64,000 bases of DNA from positions 51,295 through 115,294 of the forward strand of contig QPMI01000246.1 of NCBI GenBank assembly GCA_004431415.1, in the 5' to 3' direction. Origin of the DNA: Cyanophora paradoxa (lineage: Eukaryota; Glaucocystophyceae; Cyanophorales; Cyanophoraceae). The notes beneath the pieces were generated by a model. The model did no database searches, was not told where the DNA came from, and worked only from the letters and a program-made list of their open reading frames with translations. Made by a program: the position numbers and the translations under genes. This document shows positions 12,763 through 29,283 of this stretch, piece after piece (the stretch's first letter is position 1; each line of letters opens with the position of its first letter).

Positions 12763-15700
12763 TCAACCGCCGGCGCCCAGCTGGGCGTCGAGGAGGGCGC
12801 GGCGGGCGGCGGCGAGCTCGAGGGCGCCCTGGAGGCCCTCGAGCTCGAGCTCCGAGCGGCGGCGGGCCGCCCGCGCCGCCTCCGCGCGCCGCGCCGCCGC
12901 CGCGAGCTCGCCCGACAGGGCCGCCACGTCCGCCTCCAGCCGCGCCATCCGCTCCTCGGCGGGGCGGATCCCCCGCGTGAACAGCTGGTAGTACTTCTCC
13001 ATCGCCCGAAGGTACCTCACGACCTGCGCGCGCGCTCGTGCTCGAAGCCCGAGCCTGAGGCCTAGGGGCGGCGGGGGGCCGGAGGCCTTGGCCTAGGCCT
13101 GGGCCGGGCACCTTGACGGCGACGGAGGAGACGGCGGCTAGCCGCGCCTCGTCGAGCTCCGGGTCCGCGAGGTACACTTTCGCGAGGCGCTCCATCGCCG
13201 CCCCGGGCACCGCGCTGCGCATGCATATGCGCCCGGCCGGCCGGTGCATTCCTTCCTCAGCACGGGCCGCCGCTGCAAACAGAAATTTAAAGGGGTCGCA
13301 CCGGGGGTTGAAGCCGTGAAGGGCGGCGAGGAGCCGGGGCCAGCCGTCGCGCCCCCCCCAGAGCTCGCGCTTGAAGAGGGCGTAGGCGGCGTCCGCGTCG
13401 AGCCGCGCCGCGCCGGGCCGCAGGAGCGTCGCCAGTGCCGCCCCCGCTTTGCGCACGCCGGCCGGCGGGCTCGCCAGCGCGACGATCTCCGCCTGCGGGG
13501 GGGCGTCGGGGGGATCCGCGGCCGCGCCGGCGCCGGCGCCGGGGGCCGGGCGCACGAATCCGCCGCGCTCGGCGGGGGTGATGGACGCGGCGTCGGCCTT
13601 GGCGCCGCGCTCCATCGGCTCGTAGGTCGCCAGCTGCTCCCGTACCTTCGCTCGCGCCCGCGTGAGTGCCGGCGGCTTCGAATTCGGCTCGAGCGGGCCG
13701 ACCCGGCCCGCGCGGCCCGCTCGCACCTGCGCCTTCAGGGCCTCTATCTCGCCGCGCCGCGCCTCGAGGACCCTGGCGCCCGCCTCCAGCTGCTCCAGCA
13801 GGCCCTCGATCTGCCCCCCCGGCCGCCCGCGCCGCCAGCGTTGGGCGCAGAAGTGTGCGCGAACGGGCCGGCGGGGTACACCGGTCCCGGCCACTCGGGC
13901 CCCGTACCTGCCGCATCGTCTCCTCCGCAGCCACCCGCTTCCCCTCCGTCGCCCGCACCACCGCCTCGGCCTGCGCTTCGATCTTAGCTTTGGCTCCAGG
14001 GGCGGCGCCGGCGCGGGCGGCGGGGGACGAGGGCGGGGGCGGGGGCGGCGCACGAGGGTCTGCAGCTCGGCCCGCACGCGCGGCACAAGGGGCGCCATCT
14101 CCGGCACGGCCCCCATCGCCCCAGGCACCTCGCTCAGCCGCCGCAGGTTCGGCACCCGCGCAGCGCCGGCGGCCCCGCCCGCCCCGCCGCCGCCGCCGCC
14201 GCCGCCGCCCCCGCGTCGCCGCCGTCGCCGCCGCCGGACCCCTCGAGCCAGAGGGGCTGCGGTGCGAGGCCGCGGTCCGGGTACTTGCCGTGCGCGATCT
14301 CTGCCGCCCGCGCCCGCCGTCAGCTCGCCATCGATGTCGAGGCGACCCAGCGCGGGGCCCGGTCGCGCGCCGAGGAAGTACTCAGCGATGGCGCGGCCGC
14401 AGCGGGCGCGGGCGGCGGCGTCCGGCAGGTAGCGCGCGGCGGCCGCCTCCCAGAACTGGCGGTGGTACCAGAAGAGCGTTGCCTCGCCGTCCGCCCCGCG
14501 CGCCACGAGATACTCCCCCAGCGCGAACCTGCGCCAAGGCAAGGAAGGAAGGGAGGATGCAAGAGGGGAAAGGAAGGAATCGAAGGCGGACCGGAAGAGG
14601 GCGGTGACGAAGGGCGGGAGGCGGCGGCGGGGCGGGCGGTGGAAGCGGAGGACCTCTTCCAGCACCTCCTCGTCCCTGCGCGCGCCTCCTAGGAGCTTAG
14701 ACCGGGGCCGAGGCCGAGGCCGAGGCAGCCGCGCCGGGGCCGGGGCCGGGGACGGGGCCGGGGCGCGCGTGGAGAGGATGTCTTCGAGCTCGCCCTCGCT
14801 CAGGCCGCGAGCCGAGGCGGTGATGAGGCCCAGCGCCCGCGACACCAGCGTCACGCCCAGCGCCCCTGCACGCGCACGCGCCCGGGCCCGCCGCTCGCGA
14901 TCGCGATCGGAGATCGCGATCGATCGCAGGGCTCGGGATCGATCGATCGCGGACCCTCGAGGCGGGCGAAGGAGGCGGCGATGAGGCCCGGGACGCTCGC
15001 GGAGAGGCCGAGCGCCGGGGGCGGCTGCCCGCTCGCGAGGCGCTCGCATTCCTCGGCCAGCAGGCGTAGGTGCAGCGCCGTGCCGGGGGCGCCGGGCCCC
15101 GCGCGCGGCGAGGAGCGCGGCGCGCTGCGGCGGCTGCAGCGCGCGCCGCGCCCGCCGCAGGAAGCCATCCAGGATCGCCTCCGTGTCCTCCTTCCTGCGG
15201 CTTCCTGGACACGGAGGCCCTAGGCCTCCGCCTCACACCCAAGCGCCCGGCGCACACGGAGGATCGCCGTGTCCTCCTTCCTTCGCGCCCGTCCAGGATC
15301 GCCTCCGTGTCCTCGCGCCCCAGCGGCTCCAGCTGCGCGAGCGCCGGGCGCTTGGGTGTGAGGCGGAGGCCTAGGGCAGGCGCGGCGCGGGGCGATCGCG
15401 AGCCTCGAAGAAGTCCGAAGGGGCGAGGGCGGGGCAGGCGGCCAGGGACGGGAGGCAGCCGTGGTCGGGCTCGGGCAGCGTGGAGACGAGGACGGAGACG
15501 TGGGGGACGGGGTCGAGGGGCAGCCAGGCGGCGCAGGCGGCGCGGGCGCCGCCCTCGTCCTCTAGCTGGTCCAGCGAGTCGATGAAGACGTGCAGGGGCC
15601 GCTCCGCCGAGGCGTGCTGCGCGAGGCTGCAGGCGCGCGGACTTAAGCGAACTTGAGCTCGCAGAAAGCTTGAGGGCGCACCGGGCGCGGAGCTCCTCGC

Positions 15701-17555
15701 GGAGGGCGGTCAGCTCGTTGGCGGCCTCGGGCGGGTCGGCCCCCCCGGCCGCGTCGAGCTGGAGCGAGAGGCTGCGGAGCAGCGCGCGGGCCGAGGAGGA
15801 GGCCGGCGTCGTCCCGCAGAAGCGCGCCAGCACGAGGCCGCCGCCGCCGCCGCCGCCCGCGCCCGCGCGGCACGCGCCGCTCGCGTCGGCCGCGAGGCGC
15901 GCGACGAGGGACGTCTTGCCCGCCCCCGAGCGGCCCGCGAGGACCGTGACGCAGCCGCCCCGCGCCCGCGCCCGCAGTGCCTCGTGCAGCGCGCCGCGCC
16001 CGCGGAAGTCGTCCGCCCGCCGCGCCGCAAAGAGCGCGTGCGCCGCCGCCTCCGCCCTGCGCGCGCGGTCGAGCCGGCGCCGCACGATCGCGAGCGGCCG
16101 CGCGCGAGCGGCGCGTACTCGACGGGGAGGAGGGCCGCCGGCCGGCGAGCGCCTCGCGGGCGGCCTGCAAGCAGGCCCCCTCCAGGAACTCGCCCAGCTC
16201 GCGCAGGTAGGCCGCGTGCTCGGGCACGTCGGCCCGCACGCCCCCTGCGCCCGCGCCCGCACCGGAGGACGAGTCGGACCCCAAGCGCGGGGCCGGCTCC
16301 TGGGGGCCCGGGGGGCGGACCCGGGAGCCAGGGTACGGCGAACTTCATGAGGCGGCCGGGCGGGGCGGCGGCCTCGGCCTCCGCGAGGAGCGCCCCCAGC
16401 AGGCGGCGGTCCTCCTCCTCCGCCGAGAAGAAGGCGCCGTCCGAGGCCGCGGCCGGCCTCGCGCCGACGTCGACGCCCGTGAAGCGGCGCAGGAGGACGG
16501 CGCAGGAGGCGGCGCGCTCGGCGGCGGGGCGGGCCAGGAGCCCCTCGACGACCTCGAGCTCCGTGATGGACGCGACGTACCGCCGGCGCGCCTCCGCCGG
16601 AAGGCCCGACCGCGCCACAGCCCCCCGCAGCGCCGCCTGCAGCCGCTCCTGCGCGCCGAGGGTCGGGCCGGGTCGGGGCGGGCCGGGTCGGGTCGGGGCG
16701 GGGCGGGGCGGGGCGGGGCGGACCTGAGCGCCGCCGGGGCCCCAGAAGGGCTCCCCGACGCTCGAGATGGGCTGCAGCACGTACTCCACCGGCACCGCGT
16801 TCTCGTCCCTGCGGCCGGCGGGGTCGGCGGGGGCGGGAGGGGGGGAAGCTTGAGGGGCGGGAGGGGCGGAGTGGGGCCGGGCACCGGCGGTACCAGCGCG
16901 CGAGCAGCTCGAGCTCGTCCTTGCGCTCCACGAGCGCGAGCAGCGCCTCCATCTCCTCGGCGTCGACGGCCTTGGGCAGGGCCCGCCTGCACCCGACGGC
17001 CGGCCGCGCGCGCGCCGCGGCCGCCGCCTTCGATTCGGGGCGGAGGCCTAGGCCTAGCTATAGGGGCGCGAGGGCGCGCGCGGGCGGACCAGCCGTAGCG
17101 CTCAGCGCCGAAGTAGACGAACGAGAGGCCGACGCTCTCGTCCACGCAGCGCCGCATCTCGCGGCGGCACACGTCCCACGCGTCGTGGTTGTCCGTTCCC
17201 GTGTCCGCCACGCCCCAGCGCCTGCCGTCTGCCGTCGGGCGCAGCGGCGGCTTCGGCGGCGCCGGTGCGCGCATGCGCACAGGTCGACGACCGAGAAGCC
17301 CAGGCCCAAGTCACGGAGGGCGCGCCGCAGCCGCGGGAAGACGTGCTCCATTAGATAGTTCCTCTCCTGCGGGGCCGGGGTCGGGGTCAGGCCGGCGCCG
17401 GCAGGCCGGGGGCGCGGCGGGCCGGGGCGCGCGGCGGCCGTGTCTGCGAAAGTAGACGAGAGGAAGAGCGCCGTCCTGCGGTGCCCCTCGTCTTTCGCCG
17501 CTGCGAAGTCGCCCCGCAGCACCGCCCGCACGCGCTCCGCCTCGCGCGCGCCCAT
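12763..17555 (-). CDS. NWD1/TEP1-type NACHT ATPase with dynein-stalk-like C-terminus
   Basis: Read from high to low coordinates. The N-terminus is a DUF4062 domain: ALFLSSTFADT then ERNYLMEHVFPRL (17,490-17,300), and VVDL spliced to RWGVADTGTDNHDAW and FVYFGAERYGW (17,290-17,095), the hallmark order of NWD1/TEP1-type proteins. A NACHT P-loop, GRSGAGKTSL, sits at about 15,905-15,940. A winged-helix-like part follows (WYHRQFWEAAAARYL near 14,440-14,480), then RGLAPQPLW and NLRRLSEVP (14,290-14,130). Instead of WD40 or TPR repeats, the C-terminus is coiled coil followed by dynein-heavy-chain stalk-like signatures: EIVALASPPAGV (about 13,450-13,490), MERLAKVYLADPE (13,160-13,200) and RYLRAMEKYYQL (12,985-13,020), then a second coiled coil to the stop. 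The gene has many short GC-rich introns. A start at 17,555 was chosen because the open frame further upstream is low-complexity. The family is expected to be a signal-responsive ATPase; the role of the stalk-like tail is unknown. Confidence 0.72.
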
Positions 17556-18944
17556 CTCCGCTGCGGCGTCCTCCGGCGGAACTATAGCTAGCGCTGAGGC
17601 CGGGGCTGGGCCAGCTCCCGCTGCAGCTGCGACGTCTACCCGAAGCTGCACAGCCACAGGCGCCGCCGGAATACGCGTGGGCTCCGCGGCCGCTGCGACC
17701 AACGCGTGATCAGGACGCTCCACCGCGGGAATTCGAATACGAGACGGCGAGGCGCCGGCTGGCGCGGCCGCCCCAGTTGATCGAGCGGATGCGCTGCCAG
17801 CTGCAGGAACCATGTCAGCATGCGCGTTTGATGCAACTGCAGTCGCAGCGCCGCGCGGACGCCCCAACGAGTTGCCCGCGACGGCCAAGCCCGCGGCCGC
17901 GGGAGATGCGCCTCCACGATTCTGGATCGGACCGGCTGCTGCTGGTCGGACCGGCGACTTCGACTGCCGACGGATGCGGCTCGCAGAGCTCGCGTCTGCT
18001 GCAGCTGCAGGTGGAGCTGCCCGGCCGCGGGGTCCCGGGCCACGACGGAGCACCGATCCCCGCATCGATGTGATTGATCGTCAACAACGCATGAGAGCTC
18101 TGGAGACGAAATCCACGCTGCCGGCTGCAGCGCGGGCTGGCCTGATCCGGGATCCAATCGATATCCGGAACTTGTCCTTCTGGTCCGTGCCAAACTTCCG
18201 GACGTCCTCTTAAGCTGCTCTTGCAGCCTGTTGCAAGTTGCAAGTGCTGAATCTCGCGTTCAGTTGCAGGCTGCCGGCGTGCCGCTGCCGGCCCGCCGGC
18301 TTCTCTCGAGCTCGGAGGCCGAGGTCCCAAGTCGACACTGTACCCTCGCCTCTCTTCTGAACCATTTCGGCCTTACTCCGGGCGTCCAAGATCTGGATAA
18401 CGCGCCGCCCGCCGCGCCTCTGGCAATTCGGAAAGCTGTTTAAGTCCGAACCAGAGATCAAATTTGCCCGCGTCAACCCCTCCGGACCCGGGTACGGCCT
18501 TCTTGCGGGCTTCAATCTCGATCAGCAGCTAGGAGATGGCACCGGCGTTCACTGTGGCGTGTGCGGCTCCGGCAGGGGCCGTTGCTACTGTCGTGCCGGC
18601 CCGCAGCGCCGCCTGCCCCGCGCAACGGCTTCGGTGCGTTCCGATCCGCCGCGCGCTGCCCTTGGCCCCCGATCGACGCGACGCGGCGCCCCGCAGGCCT
18701 GCTGGTGCCTCGAGGATCGGCGCTCGGTGGTCTGCCGGGTCCACCCGCGCTCTGGTCGCGCGGGCGCCTCGCCGCTGCGAGTTCGGCATCGTCGCCCAGA
18801 ACCAGAGCAACGCGGGCGCGCGCGAACCCGCCTCGTCGTCATTCCTGTGCCTGATCCGAAACGCTCGCGGGCGCAGACGACCAGGCGCAGCCGGCGGAGG
18901 GCGCCGACCACGACGACGGCGGCCGCGCGGCCGTCTCCGCGACG
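17556..18944. other. uncharacterised interval with possible + strand exons
   Basis: Several + strand open segments look protein-like but could not be joined. One has REFEYETARRRLARPP and LIERMRCQLQE (17,725-17,810). A second has DPRIDVIDRQQRMRALE and DPIDIRNLSFW (18,055-18,210). A third has FGKLFKSEPEIKFARV and GYGLLAGFNLDQQL (18,425-18,535). The minus strand is also open across 17,556-18,065, but mainly as Ala/Pro-rich sequence that could extend the NACHT protein's N-terminus. I cannot decide between a separate + strand gene leading into the small gene at 18,945 and unrelated open frames. Confidence 0.25.
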
Positions 18945-19187
18945 ATGTCGCTCATGTCCGAGCTCTTCGGCAAGCCCAAGGACGGCGCCGAGCAGGGTAC
19001 GAAGCCTCGGATCCGCCTCAGCCACCGCCGGCGCGCGCCCAGCGCTAGCCGAGCTCGAGCGCAGAGAACAAGAAGAAGGGCGGCGAGGAGGCCGAGCCGA
19101 AGCAGTCGGCAGCGCCCTCCTGGAACGCCATCAACAAGCAGAAGTCGGCCGAGGACCTCATGAAGGAGCTCCTGGGCGAGAAGTAGG
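18945..19187 (+). CDS. small charged protein, two exons
   Basis: Exon one starts MSLMSELFGKPKDGAEQ and ends at a GTACGA donor near 18,995. Exon two follows a GAGCGCAG acceptor near 19,061 and reads ENKKKGGEEAEP..., then WNAINKQKSAEDLMKELL, ending GEK at the stop. The join is in frame. The product would be about 56 residues, lysine/glutamate-rich with an amphipathic C-terminal helix. I recognise no family. Additional upstream exons are possible because the same frame stays open back to about 18,853. An overlapping minus-strand frame of leucine/arginine-rich sequence is taken to be its shadow. Confidence 0.45.
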
Positions 19188-19594
19188 CGGCCGAAAGATA
19201 GCTCGGGCGAGCGTTCCCGACGGGCCAGGTGCCGCCTCCCACAGTCGAAACTCGATCGATCTAATCTGGAGGCCGGGCCGCGACGCTGACGCGGGGCGCG
19301 CAGCGGCACGAGCGGCTCTGCTTGGACCCGCGGCTCGTCGTCTCGCAATCGAGCCATCCCTCCTCTTGCCCTCCGCTTCCGTAGCCTCCGGTCCATCCGC
19401 GCGCCTTCAAGCCTCCGAGCCTCGAGCTCGGCCGCCTGCCTTTCTGCACCCCTAGTTGTAGGCCTCTTCTCTTCGATTTTCCCCTTGTACTTGTACTCTA
19501 GCATGCTCTAAGATCCCCAGCCTTGCCTGCCGCAGCACCTTGCCTCGCGTTCTCAAAGCCGACCACATGCACTAGAGTGCCGTAAAGGGCACAG

Positions 19595-21131
19595 CTAAGA
19601 GGAGGGCTGCTTCGGCTTGAAGGCGTCGAACAGAGTTGCCTGCTTCATCCTCTTGGGCGCCGCCGCCGTTGCCGCCGCCGCCGCCTGTAGTTCGGAGAGA
19701 GACGCGGTGTGTAAGAGGGCCGCTCCGGGCTCGAAGTCGGGCAGAGCCGTGGGTAGGGGGGAGGCAGGGCATGGGGGTACCGCGGATTCCTCGCCCTCCG
19801 CGCACCCCCCCTCCAGCTTCGGTTTCGGCTTGGAGAGAACGCTCTCCTTCCACGCCTCGTACTCCCGTTTGTTCTGCGGAGGGGGCGCTTCGAGAGGGGT
19901 ACAGCATTCTCAGGCTGGGGTACACGAACCTTCTCCCGGTTGGCCTCCCGCGCGACGTTCTCAGCCTCCTTGTTCCGCTCGTACCGTTCCTGGGAGCCCG
20001 GGGCGACGTGTCAGGGGGTACGCCAGGTGGGGGTGGGGGGTACAAGCGCCCGCCTGTCCGACGAAGATTTCGGAGGGGTCCTGCGGCTTGCTGGTGCTGG
20101 CCGGCGCTGCAGCCGAGGATGTAGATCCCGCCGCCGGCTTCGCGCTCCGCCCCTTCGCTGCTCCCTTCAAATCGTCCTCACAGTATTTCTGCATGCTCTT
20201 CAGCCGCTGCGCCGGCCGATCCAGAGGCGCGCGTTAAAAGAGAAATGCAAGGCGAATAATCTCGGATCAGAATTCAGACCTGCTGGAACTCGTCGTCGGG
20301 TACCATAAGCTCCGCGCAGATTCGATCCGCGTTCGGTTTGGCCTGCACCGGGCGAGAAATTTGATCCGGCCCCGGGCCCGGGCGCGCGCGCGAAGGCTCG
20401 CGCCGCACGCGCGAACGAACCTTAAGCTGCCTCGCGCCAAGGAACAGCGCGGCGGCGGCGAATCCGTCGCTGGAGAAATCGACGTTTGAGGCGCGGCCCG
20501 GCGGCAGCCCTTTCAAGAACCGCTCCTCGTACACCTTCAGCAGGTTCTGCGCTGATTCCGCCGTTCGCGGCGGCAGGTTGAGCGTGGCAACGATATGTTT
20601 CATGTCCGCCGGCGGGCTGCGCACCCCCCGTATTGCTCGGGTCAGCCGGCACACCTGCCCGGCGGCCGCGCGTGGGCGGGGCGAGTTGGCGCGGCGTGCG
20701 GCTGTGGGCGCACACGGGGTAGCGATCGCGGACGAGGTTGGCGAGCAGGTAGCAGGTGCTGCGGAATGTCTTCGGGTCGGCCGGCGTAGATACCGAGAGC
20801 TTGGAGCGATCGAGCGCCGACGGAGCGATCCTGCGGCCGCGGGCGAGCGTCATCGCGCTGCGAACTCTCGCGCCGCACGATGGGAAGCACATTCGGCAGG
20901 CGATGTGCATGCAACATGCCACCCTGCACGCGTGAGCCTGCGCCGCCGCCTCAGGGGCGCGCTCAGCGGGCGCTCAAAGTTTGAACGACTGGCCTGCCCG
21001 GCGAGGTTCGGCATCCGCTGCTGCGACAAGCTAGCTAGGTCCAGCGTGCGCTCGAGCAGCTTCTTTTGATCCATGGGATTCGCTGGCCCGAGCCAGCAAT
21101 GCTGCATCAGGCGGTCGGCCTCCTGTTCCAT
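19595..21131 (-). CDS. ORC6: origin recognition complex subunit 6
   Basis: ORC6 is the TFIIB/cyclin-like subunit of the origin recognition complex that helps load the MCM helicase in the nucleus. From the start at 21,131 (MEQEADRLMQHCWLG) the exons give MDQKKLLERTLDLASL; then LDRSKLSVSTPADPKTF (20,740-20,820), the first cyclin-like repeat; then ESAQNLLKVYEERFL, LPPGRASNVDFSS and FAAAALFLGARQLK (20,440-20,600), which parallel plant ORC6 closely; then ADRICAELMVPDDEFQQ (20,280-20,340). The C-terminal part has a basic helix (20,194 onward) and the conserved EYEAWKESVL motif (about 19,830-19,865), equivalent to the ORC3-contacting end of ORC6. The last residues contain KQATLFDAF, reminiscent of a PCNA-binding motif but lacking one aromatic position. 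One intron (19,990-20,053) uses a GC donor. The gene is divergent from the CorC-type gene. Confidence 0.8.
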
Positions 21132-21142
21132 TCAAATTCCGC

Positions 21143-26415
<5,273 letters not shown>

Positions 26416-26827
26416 GGTAGTACCCCGGGACGCGTACGTAGTTTCTGCAGGCCAGACATAGTAGCTCAACCATTCCCGATGTATATGCTCAGTTCCAGCT
26501 CTCCCTTCTTTTTTTCATGGCCCATTTCGTTTCACGGCTAGGCTGCAGAGTGCGTCTCTCTTTCGCTTATTCTCCACCACAATATACACACATGCGAGCT
26601 TTGATTTCGAATTCGAGCCGGCGAGGGGTCGAACTTTGAATGCCCCGCGCCGTACGCGTGGCGTTAGCGCTGCGGGAGATGCGGCGTACTCAAGCCTTGA
26701 AGATCGATACACTCTTCGGAATAATTTCATTCGATAACATGATCATAGCCCAAAATAAGCACACGATAGCGGCGAGCTCGAGGGCCGCAACCGGCCCGTC
26801 CGACGGGAATTCGGGCGGGGGTACCCC
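26416..26827. other. spacer between convergent genes
   Basis: No gene is seen. The sequence contains AT-richer 3'-flank DNA, the palindrome-like TTTCGAATTCGAGC near 26,605 and scattered short open frames without convincing codon structure. Confidence 0.45.
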
Positions 26828-27946
26828 TTAGTCCGAGTCGTAGCCGCGGCCCATGCCTGCAGGAGGGTTCGAGTCAGACGAGGGGAGGGGGGCCGCGCGG
26901 GAGGGGTACGCGGCGCGGACCGGAGCAGCGCTTGCAGGGACCTCCCTTCTTGTGGTTGGCGCCCGACCCGCGGCACTTCTTGCACGGCACGACGCGCCTG
27001 TTCGGCGGGACGGCTGCGCCGAAGGGTGTGAGAAGGGAGGGGTACGTGGTCTCCGGGGTCGGAAGGGGGGTATTGCTTACTGCGAGCGCCCTTGCAGGCC
27101 TTGCACGGCTTGGCCGGGTTGTGAGGCTTCATGCCGGTCCCGCGGCAGACCTGCGCGGGCGCCGGTGAGCGGGCGGGCCCTCGCGGAAAGGGCCGAGGGC
27201 CAGGGGTACCGCACCATGCAGGGCTGCATGCCGCCCATCATCATGGGGTTCTGATGGGGGTACGGGGTCGGCTGGCCCGAGGGGCCGAAGTAGCCCTGCT
27301 GCTGCGGGGGGAAGCCCTGGGGCGGGTACGCGCCGGCTGCGGAGGAGCGGCGGGACGTCAGCGGGAGGGGATCGCTGAATCGATGAGTCTCAAAAGGGGC
27401 GACATGGGAGCGTACGCATTCCTGCGGGGCACACGCATCAGGCGGTGCTCTGCGATGCGAGCGTACGTAGGCGAAAAGACGGCGACTCACCCATCGGAGC
27501 ACCAGGCATGCCGGGCATGCCCATGGGAGCACCGGGCATGCCGGGCATCGGGCCTGCGCGCACACCATTCAGAGGGCCATTGACGACGTGCGCGGAAACG
27601 GAAGGGCGGGACCGGCGGCCCGCCGAGGGCGGACGACGGGCCCGAATGACTTAAAATGACGCTAAACTGTAAGCGGAAGCCGGTCGAGTCGGCCCGGGGC
27701 CGGCGAACTATGGATGACGCTTAACGGTTCTGGAAATGCGCGGATCGAAGCTTACCGAAGTTGCGAGTGCGCGGTGCGTCTGCGTGAGAAGAAGAATCGA
27801 AATTTAAGCGTCAGAGACGCGAATCCTGGCAAGATCGGCGGGCCCCGAGCTCTATCGGCCTCGTCCGGTGACGCGTGGCATGCGCAGGGCCGGCGTCGCA
27901 GCTCACCCACGAGGGACGGGAAGCAGGCGTGAAGCATGTTGCCCAT
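26828..27946 (-). CDS. Met/Pro/Gly-rich protein with paired CxxCxGxG zinc knuckles
   Basis: Spliced by eye, the start at 27,946 gives MGNMLHACFPSLV. The next exon (about 27,490-27,560) encodes PMPGMPGAPMG repeats. A third gives AYPPQGFPPQQQGYFG and HQNPMMMGGMQPCM (27,220-27,340). The last three exons give VCRGTG...AKPCKACKG, then VPCKKCRGSG...GGPCKRCSG, and the end MGRGYDSD. With the join ATG|GTCTGC the knuckles read CMVCRGTG and CKKCRGSG, each paired with a later CKxC, like the zinc-binding repeats of DnaJ cysteine-rich domains but without a J domain. The N-terminal MGN plus a nearby Cys suggests possible N-myristoylation and palmitoylation, hence membrane association; this is inference. Introns start GTGCGG, GTAAGC and GTGAGT. 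The function is unknown; a redox or zinc chaperone-like role is possible. Confidence 0.65.
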
Positions 27947-28315
27947 GTTGGAGGTCGGCGAAGGACGAACGAGGAAGGTCGAGGGGCGGCTGCCGACGCG
28001 GTTGCTCGCTTTTTCTGGCTATGACTGATCGGACGCTGTACCCTAGCCTAGTAGCGGCAGTTGCCCTTCCTGGTCCTGCGCGCAATTGCGCCGCTTTGCT
28101 TGGGCTTTCTAAAAGTGCAACCTGTGCATCATGAAAGTAACACCGGACGTCTACGCGAGTGCGCAAGGCTTCTTCATCGGGCAGTTGGGCTCGCTTCGGG
28201 GGGGTACACGACGGAAAGCAAGCAGGTTCAGGCCCAAGATTTGTGAGCAGCCGGCGGCCCTCCAAGGCGCGAGCGTGCTCCCTATATCTTCAATGACCGC
28301 TTTTTCCGCAGTACA
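27947..28315. other. divergent spacer before the thioredoxin gene
   Basis: The zinc-knuckle gene reads left and the thioredoxin gene reads right, so this should contain both promoters. A minus-strand open frame covers most of it, but I see no motif or splice logic to call it a gene. Confidence 0.4.
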
Positions 28316-29091
28316 ATGGTGAAGAAGGTTGAGACGGAGCACGAGTTCGAGCAGACCCTGAAAAGCAACAAAGTGGTCATTGTCGGTGCGCGCGGGACCC
28401 TCCGGCGCGGTCGCGCAGGCGCCTGACCGCGCCGGCGCTCCGCCTCCATTCTCCCTTCAGACTTCTACGCGGACTGGTGCACCCGCTTGCAAAGCTAGCT
28501 GCGCTTGCCTGGCCGCTCATCTCTTCCGTTCATCGTGCGCAGGTGTGGGTGAGCAGGCCTGCCGCGCCGCCGCCATGACGTTCAGTGACGCGTGGGGCAG
28601 CCCGTGCAAGATGATCGCGCCCAGGGTGGAGGAGCTCGCTCAGAAGAACCCCAACGTCTGCTTTATGTGCGTGGCGTCGCTCTCGTTTGCGGGCCTCTCG
28701 CGGGGCTTCCGAGCCGCTCACGGCGGCCCCGGCACGCAGCAAGGTCAACGTCGACGAGCTGGACGTGGGTTCTCCCCTCCCTCTTCCTTTTTCAGCTGCT
28801 AAACACGCGTGCCTGAGCAGAAGCTTGCTGAGAGCCACGGCATCAGCGCTATGCCCACTTTCCTGGTGCGCCTGTCCCTTTGTTCCTCTCCCGCCTGGGG
28901 GCGCATACCAGTTGCTAGGACCCGTGCTGTTATCTCCGTTCCTGGTTTCCTGATAGTTGCGCGGCCTGGCGCGCACCCCGGCAACTGCTGAGGCTCTCCC
29001 GCAGTCTTTCGTCGATGGGAAGAGGAAGGGCGAGGCGGTCGGCGCGGCGCTGCCGAAGATCGAGCAGCTTGTCGCTGACGCCCTCGCGTAA
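28316..29091 (+). CDS. thioredoxin with atypical active-site region
   Basis: A cytosolic-type thioredoxin-fold protein. Exon one starts MVKKVETEHEFEQTLKSN and KVVIV, then splices to DFYAD (about 28,461). The active-site exon reads AWGSPCKMIAPRVEELAQ (28,585-28,645), where canonical thioredoxins have WCGPCKMIAP. Later exons give SKVNVDELD, QKLAESHGISAMPTFL (with the cis-Pro MPT motif) and SFVDGKRKGEAVGA, ending LVADALA at 29,091. The best GT-AG join found (GACTG|GTGCACC to TTCAG|TGACGC) yields ADCDAWGSPC, so the first catalytic cysteine would be displaced or missing. A different splice could restore part of the motif. It is convergent with the next gene, a membrane-anchored thioredoxin. Confidence 0.78.
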
Positions 29092-29283
29092 GAAGCGGGC
29101 CCTTCCCCCGGCGCTCCGCCCCTTGCTTTCCCTTTAGGGGCTGTTCACTTGCATGTGGTGGCAGTGCCGGCAATCGTAATTAACGAATGGGACTGCTGAA
29201 GGCCGACGCGCGCGCGACGTCGCCATGGGCACTAAATTTGATTCGCTTCTTATATTTACAGCTAAGGGGTGACGCACAAAGGG

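Noticed and set aside
18839-19504. 221-residue minus-strand open frame starting MLEYKYKGKIEEK
   Set aside because: Its Leu/Arg-rich middle is the reverse of the convincing + strand exon ending KELLGEK; composition suggests a shadow frame, although the first 80 residues alone remain possible.
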